From Campylobacter concisus (GTDB taxonomy: Bacteria > Campylobacterota > Campylobacteria > Campylobacterales > Campylobacteraceae): a DNA stretch of 64,000 bases. This document shows positions 1-8,506 of the stretch, in pieces. Where the stretch lies: the NCBI RefSeq assembly GCF_003048405.1, contig NZ_PIQS01000001.1:186001-250000 (forward strand). Reading direction: 5' to 3'. Each line of letters starts with the position of its first letter. Positions within the stretch are counted from its first letter, which is position 1. The position numbers and the translations under genes are program-made. Under the pieces are notes generated by a model. That model saw only the letters and a program-made list of their open reading frames with translations, ran no database searches and was not told where the DNA came from.

Positions 1-683
1 GTGCCAAATGACTTTTTGACAAAGCGATCAACGATGTCAGAGCGCCCGTCATATAGATAAAAACTTAAAAATTGATTGCGTTTGGTACCGTACTCTGGGT
101 TTTCGCTATCGATTAGCTCGTCGCTATATATTGCTCTTAGCCCATCAACATGCCCCTCACCAAAGAGATCTCCGCCCTCCACTACCTCTTCTACTAGCTG
201 CTCAAAGCTTATGCTCTTCCACTTTCCCTCACCCCTTTTGCCAACTCTCTTTAGTGGCGTTAGTATCCTTGCAGGTGAGTCTATCATCTCAGGCAATATC
301 GCTCCTCTAGCGCAAACTGTGGCTCGCTTTTCGTCTTCGCCACTTAGTGTTGTGGCAAGAAGTGCGTCATTTATCGATGTGTCAAAATTTGCCCAGTGTA
401 CGTTTGAAAGTGGGTGGTATGGGTTGCCACTACATCTTAAAACTCGGTCGTTTTTATCGTCCACATGAAGCCTTATGCCACACTTCGTCGTACAGCCATG
501 GCACATCGAAAAGATAACACTATGTCCATCACTAAGTGAAATTTTGTCATCTTTTACGCTAAATTCGGGCTCTAGCGAGTTTGCCTGCGGTTTATAGTCG
601 TCCTTATCTTCATCTGCCAGCATAGCACTCGTGGTTAGTGTTGAGAGCACGGCTGATCTTTTTAAAAATTCTCTTCTTTGCAT
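1..683 (-). CDS. ttrA: Tetrathionate-reductase-like molybdopterin oxidoreductase, catalytic subunit (5' part only)
   Basis: Reading leftward from ATG at 681-683, the frame is open to the window edge (about 227 residues of a protein that is normally about 1000). It begins with a Tat-type leader (RREFLKR), followed by a four-cysteine [4Fe-4S] motif (MCHGCTTKCG, then a Cys in the VLRCSGNPYHP segment and one in TVCARG) typical of the DMSO-reductase superfamily. The run PARILTPLKRVGKRGEG, with FEQLVEEVVEGG, is TtrA-like. It lies 13 bp after ttrB, in the order ttrB-ttrA, and would be exported folded to the periplasm with a Mo-bis-MGD cofactor. Reduction of tetrathionate (or another sulfur oxyanion) is inferred from family resemblance. 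A different member of the TtrA/PhsA/ArrA group cannot be excluded from the N-terminus alone. Confidence 0.75.
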   Translation of the reverse strand, partial: MQRREFLKRSAVLSTLTTSAMLADEDKDDYKPQANSLEPEFSVKDDKISLSDGHSVIFSMCHGCTTKCGIRLHVDDKNDRVLRCSGNPYHPLSNVHWANFDTSINDALLATTLSGEDEKRATVCARGAILPEMIDSPARILTPLKRVGKRGEGKWKSISFEQLVEEVVEGGDLFGEGHVDGLRAIYSDELIDSENPEYGTKRNQFLSFYLYDGRSDIVDRFVKKSFG

Positions 684-696
684 TATTTATTTCCTT

Positions 697-1434
697 TTAC
701 TGTGCTATCTCTTCGCTCCAGCTGATAACCTTTTTATATCCATTATCAAGCTCGAGTTTTTTATTGTTTTTAGCCAAAATTTCACTAACACCGTGGTAGA
801 ACACCTGTGGATTTGTATTTTTAGGGCTATCTATAACCATAGTCTCATGTGTGGCTAGAAATTTTCTAATATTTGAGTTAGGATCATTAAGATCGCCTAT
901 TATACGGCTACCGCCCACACAGCTCTCTACACATGCTGGCTGAAGCCCTGCTCTTAGTCTGTGGTCACAAAAGGTACATTTATCGGCCTTATAGGTATGC
1001 AGGCTAAGATATCTTGCGTGATATGGACAGGCCTCTACGCAAAGCGCACAGCCTATGCACTCTTTTGTATCAATCTTTACTATGCCATTACTTCTTTGAT
1101 GGCTAGCACCAGTTGGACAAACACTAATACAGGCTGGATTGTTGCAATGGTTGCAAAGCCTTGGAAGTGACGCAATGACTGCCATTTTACCGCTCTTATC
1201 TCTTGCCTCGTACTCGGAAACAATGGTTCTAAAAGCGCCTGGCTGAACGTCGTTTTCTAACATACAGCTCATAGTACATGACTGACATCCAACACATCTT
1301 GTTAGATCTATCGCCATGCCGTAGCGAACACTACTACCACTAAAGTCTTTTGGTGCAGCCTTTAGTGCGGTCGTAGCGAAAAATAATCCTGCAGCTGCAA
1401 TGAAGCTGCGACGAGAATTTAAGGTCTGTTGCAT
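697..1434 (-). CDS. ttrB: Tat-exported 4x[4Fe-4S] electron-transfer subunit, TtrB-like
   Basis: Ferredoxin-like partner subunit of the neighbouring molybdoenzyme. The start at 1434 is chosen because AAGGAG precedes it and the product then opens with a twin-arginine leader (SRRSFIAAAG). An upstream in-frame start adds a Lys-rich tail with no ribosome site. Four cysteine clusters are visible: CVGCQSCTMSC, CNHCNNPACISVC, CIGCALCVEAC and CTFCDHR plus ACVESC. This is the layout of TtrB/NrfC/DmsB-type subunits that pass electrons from the quinol side to the active-site subunit. No membrane anchor gene (ttrC) lies upstream in the window. Confidence 0.8.
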   Translation of the reverse strand: MQQTLNSRRSFIAAAGLFFATTALKAAPKDFSGSSVRYGMAIDLTRCVGCQSCTMSCMLENDVQPGAFRTIVSEYEARDKSGKMAVIASLPRLCNHCNNPACISVCPTGASHQRSNGIVKIDTKECIGCALCVEACPYHARYLSLHTYKADKCTFCDHRLRAGLQPACVESCVGGSRIIGDLNDPNSNIRKFLATHETMVIDSPKNTNPQVFYHGVSEILAKNNKKLELDNGYKKVISWSEEIAQ

Positions 1435-1625
1435 AAAATTCTCCTTTTTTTTAGAATTTTTTCTTATTTTAGCATAGTAAATATTTTTTCTAAAGTTTAT
1501 TTTATATTTTTGCAAAATGTATTAAATTTTGAGAATTTTTGTAGCACTTAAAAGATAGAATTTGGATAGTAAAATTTAGAAAGAAGTGGGAAAAAGATAG
1601 AAAATAAACTTCTATCTTCTTAAAT

Positions 1626-2759
1626 TTATGCTTTGTAGTTTAGCATATAAAGGCGAATGACTTGCTCTGCTGTCATCTTTAAATTTCTAATCGCGACATC
1701 TTTTCTCATCGCTTCTTCAAGACTTACTGGCTCATTTAATATACAAAAATAGGCATCAATCCCATTTTTGTGGCAATCTTTGGCGCATTTTTGCACGCTT
1801 CCAGCAAATGCGATCACTGGCTTATGATACTTTTTGGCTAGTTTTGCAACCCCAGTCGGAGTCTTGCCCATTGAGCTTTGAAAGTCCATACGACCTTCGC
1901 CAGTGATGACTAGATCAGCCTTTTTGATCTCATCCTCAAGCGCGATAGTCTGCGTAATGATCTCGATACCTGGGCGAAGTTTCGCTCCTAAAAATGCCAC
2001 GAATGCAAAGCCAAGTCCACCAGCGGCACCAGCGCCTTTTTGTGTGTGAAATTTACTATTAGTCTTTTCCTTTACAAGAGTTGCAAAGTGTTTTAGTCCA
2101 TCATCAAGCTCTTTTACCATACGGCCATTTGCACCCTTTTGAGGGGCATAAACATGGGCTGATCCATTCATGCCATAAAGAGGATTGTCTACATCGCAGG
2201 CGATTAAAAACTCGCACTCCTTTAGCTCTTTTAAAGCATCTTCATCTGTAAACTCATAAATTTTGGCTAAATTCTCGCCTTTTCCTTCAAGTAAAGCACC
2301 ATCTTTATCATAAAATTTAAAGCCGAGTGCGCTAAGCATGCCTGTACCAGCGTCATTTGTCGCGCTTCCGCCGATGCCTATGATAAATTTTCTAGCGCCT
2401 TTAGCAATGGCATCTTTTATCATCTGACCAAAACCAAATGTGCTAGTCTTTAGTGGATTTCTCTCGTCTGGGTTTATGAGTGTAAGGCCAGAAGCACTTG
2501 ACATTTCAAGTATAGCAAGGTCATCTTTTAGTGCATATCTAGCTAAAATTTCAATTCCAAGTGGATTTTTAACTATCGTATCTATAAATTTCGCACCAAG
2601 TGCATCAGCCATCGCCTCTACACTACCCTCGCCACCATCTGCGATAGGCTTGACAACGACCTCGCAGCCAATCTCTTCTAGCCCTTCTTTTACAGCAAGG
2701 CCCGCTTCAAGCGAGCTAAGTGAGCCTTTTAATGAATCAATCGCAACTAAAATTCTCAT
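1626..2759 (-). CDS. glxK: Glycerate kinase (GlxK/GarK family)
   Basis: 377 residues, full family length. Phosphorylates glycerate with ATP to feed lower glycolysis. Family signatures include the N-terminal MRILVAIDSLKGSLSS, KPIADGGEGS, IGIGGSATNDAGTGM and the C-terminal VITGEGRMDFQSSMGKTP. It overlaps the upstream permease gene by 4 bp (ATGA), so the two are translationally coupled. With the permease it forms a two-gene glycerate uptake-and-activation unit, useful in an organism that uses few sugars. Confidence 0.93.
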   Translation of the reverse strand: MRILVAIDSLKGSLSSLEAGLAVKEGLEEIGCEVVVKPIADGGEGSVEAMADALGAKFIDTIVKNPLGIEILARYALKDDLAILEMSSASGLTLINPDERNPLKTSTFGFGQMIKDAIAKGARKFIIGIGGSATNDAGTGMLSALGFKFYDKDGALLEGKGENLAKIYEFTDEDALKELKECEFLIACDVDNPLYGMNGSAHVYAPQKGANGRMVKELDDGLKHFATLVKEKTNSKFHTQKGAGAAGGLGFAFVAFLGAKLRPGIEIITQTIALEDEIKKADLVITGEGRMDFQSSMGKTPTGVAKLAKKYHKPVIAFAGSVQKCAKDCHKNGIDAYFCILNEPVSLEEAMRKDVAIRNLKMTAEQVIRLYMLNYKA

Positions 2760-4150
2760 AAAAGCACCAAAGATAATATGTAAACGCTAATTATACCAAC
2801 GATACCCATTATAAACGTCATAGCTGTTTGTGTGCGATATCCTTGTTCTGCGCTCATCTTGCTAAAATTTGTCACAACCCAGAAGTAGCTGTCATTTGCG
2901 TGAGATACACACATAGCACCTGATGCTATCGCCATGACACAAAGCGCAGCTGAAAGCTCGGTCGTAAAGCCAAGTGTATGCATGAGCGAGTTATCAGCGC
3001 TAAATGCGCCCATGATAGATGCTGTCGTGATGATAGCCACGGTCGAGCTTCCTTGAGCGGTTTTTAGTACGGCCGAGATGATGAATGGGAAGAAAATTCC
3101 TATCGCTTTTATGGCGGTTGCATTTTCTTTTATGAAATTTACAAAGCCGGCCTCAGTGATGACATTGCCCAAAACACCGCCAGCTGCTGTGATAAAGAGT
3201 ATCGGTCCAGCGATCTTTAAAGATTCGTTCGTGATGTGGTCAAATTCTCTTATCTTTCTGGCTTCTACTAATAAAAATACGCAAAAGATCACGCCGATTG
3301 CAAGAGCAATGATAGGGTTTCCTAAAAATAAAAGTATCTTTGGCAAGAGAGCCGTTTTATCAAACATGCCTTGTTTTGCTAAAACATCGACAATAGAACC
3401 AATCGCCATAAAAATGATAGGCATGATGATAGGAGCAAGGCTCAAAAATCCACTAGGTAGCGTGCCAAATTTCTTTAAAAGCTCTTCGTAGCTAGCTGTG
3501 ATAGTAGCGTCAGCATCTTTGTCGCTGATAGTCACACTTTTGCCAACACTCTTTGAAAAGAAATAAACAGCTATCAAAACAGGCACTGAAACGACTGTTC
3601 CCATGATGATAACAAGGAGTAAATTTCCGCCAAGACCAAGTGTTCCTGCAGCTGCTATTGGGCCAGGGGTTGGCGGGATGAAGACGTGAGATGCGTATAG
3701 ACCGCCACTAAGTGCGACTGACATAGCGACTGGGCTTGCTGAAATTTTCTTATAAAGTGCCTCGCGAATAGAGTTTAAAACGACAAATCCGCTATCACAA
3801 AATACCGGTATGCCAACAACCCAGCCCATGATGAGCATAGCAAGCTCTGGACGCTTTTGTCCGACTAACTTCACGACCATATCAGCTAGCTTTAAAGCAG
3901 CTCCCGTTTTTTCAAGCACGGTGCCGATGATCGTTCCAAAGATAATAACGATACCGATACTCTTAAATGTGCCACTAAAGCCGACACCTATCATCGCTGG
4001 GATCTTGGACAGATCGATGCCCGCGACGATCGCAAGAACCAAAGAAATGCTCATAAGTGCCAAAAATGGATGCACTTTTAGCTTAGAGATCATAACGATC
4101 ATAAGTATGATGGCTACAATAAAACAGACAATTAGTGAGATTCCGCTCAT
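2756..4150 (-). CDS. GntP-family permease, probably for glycerate
   Basis: 464-residue inner-membrane protein with about 12 hydrophobic segments. GntP features include LVGQKRPELAMLIMG, VFCDSGFVVLNSI, HVFIPPTPGPIAAAG and the C-terminal VSHANDSYFWVV. GntP members carry gluconate and related hydroxy-acids with protons. Coupling to glycerate kinase makes glycerate the likely substrate; that assignment is contextual. A Shine-Dalgarno site (AAAGGAG) lies just upstream of the ATG. This gene begins the minus-strand operon. Confidence 0.88.
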   Translation of the reverse strand: MSGISLIVCFIVAIILMIVMISKLKVHPFLALMSISLVLAIVAGIDLSKIPAMIGVGFSGTFKSIGIVIIFGTIIGTVLEKTGAALKLADMVVKLVGQKRPELAMLIMGWVVGIPVFCDSGFVVLNSIREALYKKISASPVAMSVALSGGLYASHVFIPPTPGPIAAAGTLGLGGNLLLVIIMGTVVSVPVLIAVYFFSKSVGKSVTISDKDADATITASYEELLKKFGTLPSGFLSLAPIIMPIIFMAIGSIVDVLAKQGMFDKTALLPKILLFLGNPIIALAIGVIFCVFLLVEARKIREFDHITNESLKIAGPILFITAAGGVLGNVITEAGFVNFIKENATAIKAIGIFFPFIISAVLKTAQGSSTVAIITTASIMGAFSADNSLMHTLGFTTELSAALCVMAIASGAMCVSHANDSYFWVVTNFSKMSAEQGYRTQTAMTFIMGIVGIISVYILSLVLL

Positions 4151-4316
4151 AAAAACTCCTTTGTTCTGAGATTTTGCTTAAGATTTTAGCAAAATTTGCT
4201 TGTATTTTTTCTAATATTTTTAAGTTTTTTGATTAATTAAATTTTTTTGACATATTTGAGTAAATTTATGACTATTCGCCTAAATTTAGCCATTTTATAA
4301 GTTCAAAATTTTTAGC

Positions 4317-5285
4317 TTATTTTAAAATAACAAAACCAAGACCAAATTTATCAGTATGCCTATTATAATCAATCAAACTCTCGCCATATCCCGTAAAATA
4401 CTGCAAATAGCCATAAACTCCGGTTGAGAAGATAGGAAACATATATGAAATTTCAGCAGCACCCTTATTTGTTTTATCAAAATGTAAGTTATTTCTTAGC
4501 ATTAGGCTAAAAATGTGATCATTAAGGTTGTAGCTAAGCCTTACATCGCCATGCCCGATGTATTTTAATATATCTTTATTATCGCCCTTATTGCCCACTA
4601 CCATCCAAGCTCTTGGCAAAATGCTAAGCTTGCCAAAAACAAAATCACTTTGCACATAAGCTCTATTCCAGCTTCTTGAATTGCTACCATCTCGTCCGTT
4701 TGACTCATGCAAAAGTCCAAATTTTAGGTTTTTTACACCTATTTGCTCCAAATATTTTGGCGAAGTAAAATTTAGAAAAATTTCTGGCTGATAGTTCGTC
4801 TCACGAAACGGCGCAGATGTCCTTGTTATCTGCCACCAAGATGTCTGCGTGTAGGCTGCCACAAGGCTCTCTCTAAATCCAAACAGGTCATAAAATAACG
4901 GCTTTGCAAGGCTTATTTGAAACTTAGTTTCAACGCTTTTTCGCTCATCGTTTGGCACATTTTTAGCATAAGTTACTGGCAAAAGGTAGTTAAATTTATA
5001 AAGCTCGATACCAAGTGCATTTTGTAAATTTTTACCACTTTTATCTTCTCTTAAAAGATCAGCTTGCTTTAGCTTCGCCTCTCTTGGCGCTAGCTCGCTC
5101 TCTTGCACATTTTGCACAACGTTTTGCTCGTTTAAAGAGCTTTTGGCTAGCTCTTTATAAATTTGCATCGCAGCCTTTATATCGCCGCTTTGCTCCAGCT
5201 CTTGTGCCCTTTTAAAATCATCTAGCTCACTTGCTATCAAAAAACTAAGACTAAGGCTTAAAAATAATAAAATTTTACTCATCAT
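4317..5285 (-). CDS. pldA: Outer membrane phospholipase A (OMPLA)
   Basis: 322 residues with an N-terminal signal peptide (hydrophobic run LLFLSLSLSFLIASE). The PldA active-site block HESNGRDGSNSRSWNR supplies the catalytic His and Ser, and the C-terminus ends in a beta-strand (KFGLGFVILK) as expected for an outer-membrane barrel. It hydrolyses phospholipids that reach the outer leaflet; in Campylobacter the protein is linked to haemolysis. The gene overlaps the end of mobA by 11 bp. Residues 25-70 form a charged helical stretch preceding the barrel. ATG at 5285 or 5282 are equally possible starts. Confidence 0.9.
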   Translation of the reverse strand: MMSKILLFLSLSLSFLIASELDDFKRAQELEQSGDIKAAMQIYKELAKSSLNEQNVVQNVQESELAPREAKLKQADLLREDKSGKNLQNALGIELYKFNYLLPVTYAKNVPNDERKSVETKFQISLAKPLFYDLFGFRESLVAAYTQTSWWQITRTSAPFRETNYQPEIFLNFTSPKYLEQIGVKNLKFGLLHESNGRDGSNSRSWNRAYVQSDFVFGKLSILPRAWMVVGNKGDNKDILKYIGHGDVRLSYNLNDHIFSLMLRNNLHFDKTNKGAAEISYMFPIFSTGVYGYLQYFTGYGESLIDYNRHTDKFGLGFVILK

Positions 5286-5850
5286 CTATCTTCTTTTCTT
5301 GGATTTTCTTTGCCATTTCGTATTCGTCAGGGAAATTTACATTAAAAAACTGCTCACTATCTTTAAAATTTACGACTTTGCATTTACAGCTTTTTCTCAA
5401 AAGTCCGATTTTATGCTCATTTTTTAAATAAAACTCATGAGCTAAAGTGGCAAGCCTTGGACTAAAAAAACCACAAAGCGAGTGAATGTGCTCATTATCA
5501 CTGGCCACAACCATGTCAAATTCATCTTTAAATTTAACAAGCTCCTCTAAGCTTTTAAGATCAAAAAATGGCATATCGGCTGGGATCACAAAAACACTAT
5601 GATCAAAATTTTTAAGAATGGAGTAAAGTGCGAGCATTGGCGAATAGTTATTGCTATTTTCATCTTTTATAAGCTTTAGTGGCGGGCTAAATTTCTCAAA
5701 TTTTGAGCTTACATAAACTTCGCCAAAAACTTTGCTAAATTTCGCAACCTCATAATGAGTAAGCGTCTTAAAACCACCAAATGGCAAAAGTGTCTTATCT
5801 TGCCCCATACGCGAGCTTTTGCCACCTGCTAAAATCACACAAGTTTGCAT
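5275..5850 (-). CDS. mobA: Molybdenum cofactor guanylyltransferase
   Basis: 191 residues. Transfers GMP from GTP to molybdopterin, making the MGD cofactor needed by Tat-exported molybdoenzymes such as the TtrA-like protein at the left edge. The nucleotide-binding signature ILAGGKSSRMGQDK is at the N-terminus, with the acidic VIPADMPFF motif near residue 95. The ribosome site AAGGGAAA precedes ATG at 5850. It overlaps pldA by 11 bp; mobA-pldA adjacency is also known in C. jejuni. Confidence 0.93.
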   Translation of the reverse strand: MQTCVILAGGKSSRMGQDKTLLPFGGFKTLTHYEVAKFSKVFGEVYVSSKFEKFSPPLKLIKDENSNNYSPMLALYSILKNFDHSVFVIPADMPFFDLKSLEELVKFKDEFDMVVASDNEHIHSLCGFFSPRLATLAHEFYLKNEHKIGLLRKSCKCKVVNFKDSEQFFNVNFPDEYEMAKKIQEKKIDDE

Positions 5851-5955
5851 CTTTTCCCTTAAGAAAGTTATGAGGCTAAATTTAGCTAAAAGCGGCTTTG
5901 ATCTACCAAAAATATGTGATAAAAACTTATTTTTGTTTATGCTACTTGTAAAATT

Positions 5956-6444
5956 TTAAGCCTGCTTTGCCCTTTTTATTGTTAAAAATTCCTCGTAGCG
6001 ATGATCTATGATAGCTTTGATCAAGGCATAGTTTTCTTGTGAGTTTTCTATATAAAAATAGGCGTTATCAAAGTATTTTTTACCAAATTTTTTCGAAACA
6101 AAATCCGTATAATCCTGCAAATACCAACCATACATTTTGGCAAATTTTGTCCGATCGGTCGTATAGTAAGCTTTTGCAAAGGCTTTACCAGCAGTATTTA
6201 GCTCCGCGCTTCCAAGTACGCCGTCCATAGCGTCAAAAAGATACTGACGATAGTTAAAATTTTCATCCATCTGTGCTATATCGTCCGCAAAATCTGCTGC
6301 AAATTCCTTTGAATAAAATTTGTGTTCCATGCACCAGCGAAAGAAAAATGCAATGTGTGTCGCACCGTTTTCATGCGGTATATCAGTCGGCGCATCTTTC
6401 GCACCCCAATGCCATTTTGCTTTGTCATATACTATATCTGGCAT
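5956..6444 (-). CDS. Conserved hypothetical soluble protein
   Basis: 162 residues, aromatic-rich, without signal peptide or membrane segment. The N-terminus (VYDKAKWHWG ... PHENGATHIAFFFRWCMEH) looks like a family of small cytoplasmic proteins often seen near bacterial toxin-immunity loci, but I cannot assign a function. A good ribosome site (AAAAGGAT) precedes ATG at 6444. It stands alone between mobA and the divergent SemiSWEET gene. Confidence 0.7.
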   Translation of the reverse strand: MPDIVYDKAKWHWGAKDAPTDIPHENGATHIAFFFRWCMEHKFYSKEFAADFADDIAQMDENFNYRQYLFDAMDGVLGSAELNTAGKAFAKAYYTTDRTKFAKMYGWYLQDYTDFVSKKFGKKYFDNAYFYIENSQENYALIKAIIDHRYEEFLTIKRAKQA

Positions 6445-6541
6445 TTTTATCCTTTTAAAATGCTCAATTTTACTAAAGCCATCTTAATCGAAGTAAAAAT
6501 CATGGCTATTTTATCCATTTGCTTGCTACGATTTAAAAAGA

Positions 6542-6547
6542 TATAAT
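6542..6547 (+). promoter_or_regulatory. -10 box of the SemiSWEET gene
   Basis: A perfect TATAAT lies 24 bases before the start codon, with AAGGAG at 6561-6566 as ribosome site. No clear -35 box, as is usual for Campylobacter sigma-70 promoters. Confidence 0.65.
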
Positions 6548-6571
6548 GGCGCTTTTATTTAAGGAGAAGCA

Positions 6572-6829
6572 ATGAGTGAAAAAAATCTACAAATTTTAGG
6601 CTGGATCGGCACATGCCTATCAGTTGTTATGTACTTTTCATACATCCCACAAATAATGGGCAACCTTGACGGCAACAAGACGCCTTTTATACAGCCACTG
6701 GCAGCCGCACTAAACTGCACAATCTGGACAAGTTACGGCCTATTAAAAGCTAAAAAAGACTATCCACTTTCTGCTGCAAACTTTCCAGGTATAATCTTTG
6801 GTCTTTTGGCAACTATAACAGCGTTTTAA
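6572..6829 (+). CDS. SemiSWEET family sugar transporter
   Basis: 85 residues, the normal size for a bacterial SemiSWEET, with three predicted helices forming one triple-helix bundle; two subunits make the pore. PQ-loop features are present: SYIPQIMGN in helix 1, LNCTIWTSYGLLK in helix 2 (conserved Asn/Trp pocket) and NFPGIIFGLLA in helix 3. Family members carry small sugars across the inner membrane down a gradient. The true substrate is unknown. Monocistronic, followed by non-coding remnant sequence. Confidence 0.88.
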   Translation: MSEKNLQILGWIGTCLSVVMYFSYIPQIMGNLDGNKTPFIQPLAAALNCTIWTSYGLLKAKKDYPLSAANFPGIIFGLLATITAF

Positions 6830-6835
6830 TGCGCC

Positions 6836-7066
6836 AACATCAAGCTTTTTATACTACAAATAGCCGATAAATTTGCAAATTTACCAGCTAAATTTAATTT
6901 ATACAAAATGCTTTCGAATTTATTTGATTATGCAAAAGAGCTTAGAGTGGCAAGATTTTAAGATAGATTTGGATGTTGTGATGAAATTTTAAGAAGGAAT
7001 TTCGCCAAATTTTGCGAAAAAGATAAGGCAAAGTATCGTGAGATGGGTTTAAGGGTTGCGACGTAA
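6836..7066 (+). pseudogene. Decayed ORF remnant of unknown family
   Basis: This gap of about 325 bp holds no intact gene. One plus-strand frame reads as protein for about 76 codons with a single in-frame TAA at 6959-6961 and no usable start. Composition is coding-like (for example FDYAKELRVARF before the stop, EKDKAKYREMGLRVAT at the end). I read it as the tail of a lost gene. The family is not recognised and coincidence is possible. Confidence 0.4.
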
Positions 7067-7154
7067 AAATTTAGCAAAGATAAGACATTTTAGTCTATCG
7101 AGCTAAATTTTTACTAGCTCCGTTAAAAACGCTCACGAGACGAGCCGCTATTTT

Positions 7155-8420
7155 CTAAAGATTACGCGGATCAGCAATTTTACCTGCTATCGCTGACGCC
7201 GCCACAACAGCTGAGTTAGCTAGATAAATTTCACTCGTCCTATCGCCCATACGGCCTACGAAATTTCTATTTGTTGTTGAGATACAGCGCTCATTTGCAC
7301 CCAAAATTCCCATATATCCGCCAAGGCAAGCACCACAAGTTGGGTTGCTAACAACTGCTCCTGCTTCGATGAAAATGTCGATAAGACCCTCTTTCTCGGC
7401 AGCTCTTGCGATCTTTTGTGTCGCTGGAGTGATGATGAGCCTTGTTTTGCGGGCTACTTTTTTGCCTTTTAGTATCTCAGCAGCGATACGTAGGTCGCTT
7501 AGACGACCATTTGTGCATGAGCCGATAAATGCTTGATCGATAGCTAAATCGTCACGAACCGCTTGTCTTACGCTCTTGCCGTTGCTTGGTAAAAATGGAT
7601 ATGCGATAACTGGATCAAGGTTTGTGACATCTATCTCTAAAATTTTGTCGTATTTTGCACCCTCGTCTGAGTAGAAAAATTTTGGTTTATCGCGTAAATT
7701 TTTATCTTTTAAAAACTCTTTTGTGATCTCATCAACCGCGATGATACCGCTTTTGCCACCAGCTTCGATCGCCATGTTACACATAGAAAATCTATCATCC
7801 ATGCTAAGGCCCTCTATCACTTCGCCACTAAACTCAAGCGCCTTGTAAAGTGCGCCATCAACGCCTATTTGACGGATGATCTCAAGGATGAGATCCTTGC
7901 CGTAAACGTGCTTATCAAGCTTGCCCTTAAATATGACCTTGATGCTCTCAGGCACTTTAAACCAGTTTTTACCAGTGATCATCGCATAAGCTAGGTCGGT
8001 GCTACCCATGCCGGTACTAAATGCCCCAAGAGCGCCGTGTGTACAGGTGTGGCTATCTGCGCCGATGATGACGTCGCCTGGGATGACCAGCCCCTTTTCA
8101 GGTAAAAGTGCATGCTCGATGCCCATATCTTTTTCGTCAAAATAGTTTTTAAGGTCGTGTTTGTAGGCAAATTCACGTGAAATTTTGGCTTGGTTGGCGC
8201 TTAAGATATCTTTTGTCGGGATGTAGTGATCCATCACGATGGCAAAGCCGTCTGGGTTAGCTAGCTTTTTAGCGCCGCTTCGCTCAAACTGCTTGATCGA
8301 AATAGGTGTCGTGATGTCGTTGCCTATGATCATATCGATCTTACTTTCGATGATCTCTCCTGCGCTTACCTCTTTGCCAACATGATCTGAAAATATTTTC
8401 TCGGTGATAGTTTGTTTCAT
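7155..8420 (-). CDS. leuC: 3-isopropylmalate dehydratase large subunit (homoaconitase type)
   Basis: 421 residues, the shorter archaeal/epsilon type. An aconitase-superfamily enzyme that isomerises 2- to 3-isopropylmalate in leucine synthesis. The cysteine ligands of the [4Fe-4S] cluster are visible in GSCTNGRLSD and NPTCGACLGG, and DSHTCTHGALGAFSTGMGS is the conserved substrate-binding block. The small subunit (leuD) is not adjacent: downstream is only the decayed ORF and upstream is a terminator. So leuC is expressed alone here. Confidence 0.93.
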   Translation of the reverse strand: MKQTITEKIFSDHVGKEVSAGEIIESKIDMIIGNDITTPISIKQFERSGAKKLANPDGFAIVMDHYIPTKDILSANQAKISREFAYKHDLKNYFDEKDMGIEHALLPEKGLVIPGDVIIGADSHTCTHGALGAFSTGMGSTDLAYAMITGKNWFKVPESIKVIFKGKLDKHVYGKDLILEIIRQIGVDGALYKALEFSGEVIEGLSMDDRFSMCNMAIEAGGKSGIIAVDEITKEFLKDKNLRDKPKFFYSDEGAKYDKILEIDVTNLDPVIAYPFLPSNGKSVRQAVRDDLAIDQAFIGSCTNGRLSDLRIAAEILKGKKVARKTRLIITPATQKIARAAEKEGLIDIFIEAGAVVSNPTCGACLGGYMGILGANERCISTTNRNFVGRMGDRTSEIYLANSAVVAASAIAGKIADPRNL

Positions 8421-8474
8421 AAATTTCCTTTAAATTTTTGAGGCGATTTTAACGAAAATTGCTAAATTTAAAGA

Positions 8475-8506
8475 AAATTTACTAAGCCAAAAGGCCTAGT
8501 AAATTT
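8475..8506 (-). terminator. Hairpin terminator after the TonB-dependent receptor gene
   Basis: AAATTTACTA-x-GCC, loop of four, GGC-x-TAGTAAATTT: a 13-pair stem with one mismatch, overlapping the receptor stop codon. It separates the receptor gene from leuC. Confidence 0.75.

Noticed and set aside
76..1170. Plus-strand frames over the ttr genes
   Set aside because: Antisense shadows of ttrA and ttrB, which have clear cofactor motifs.
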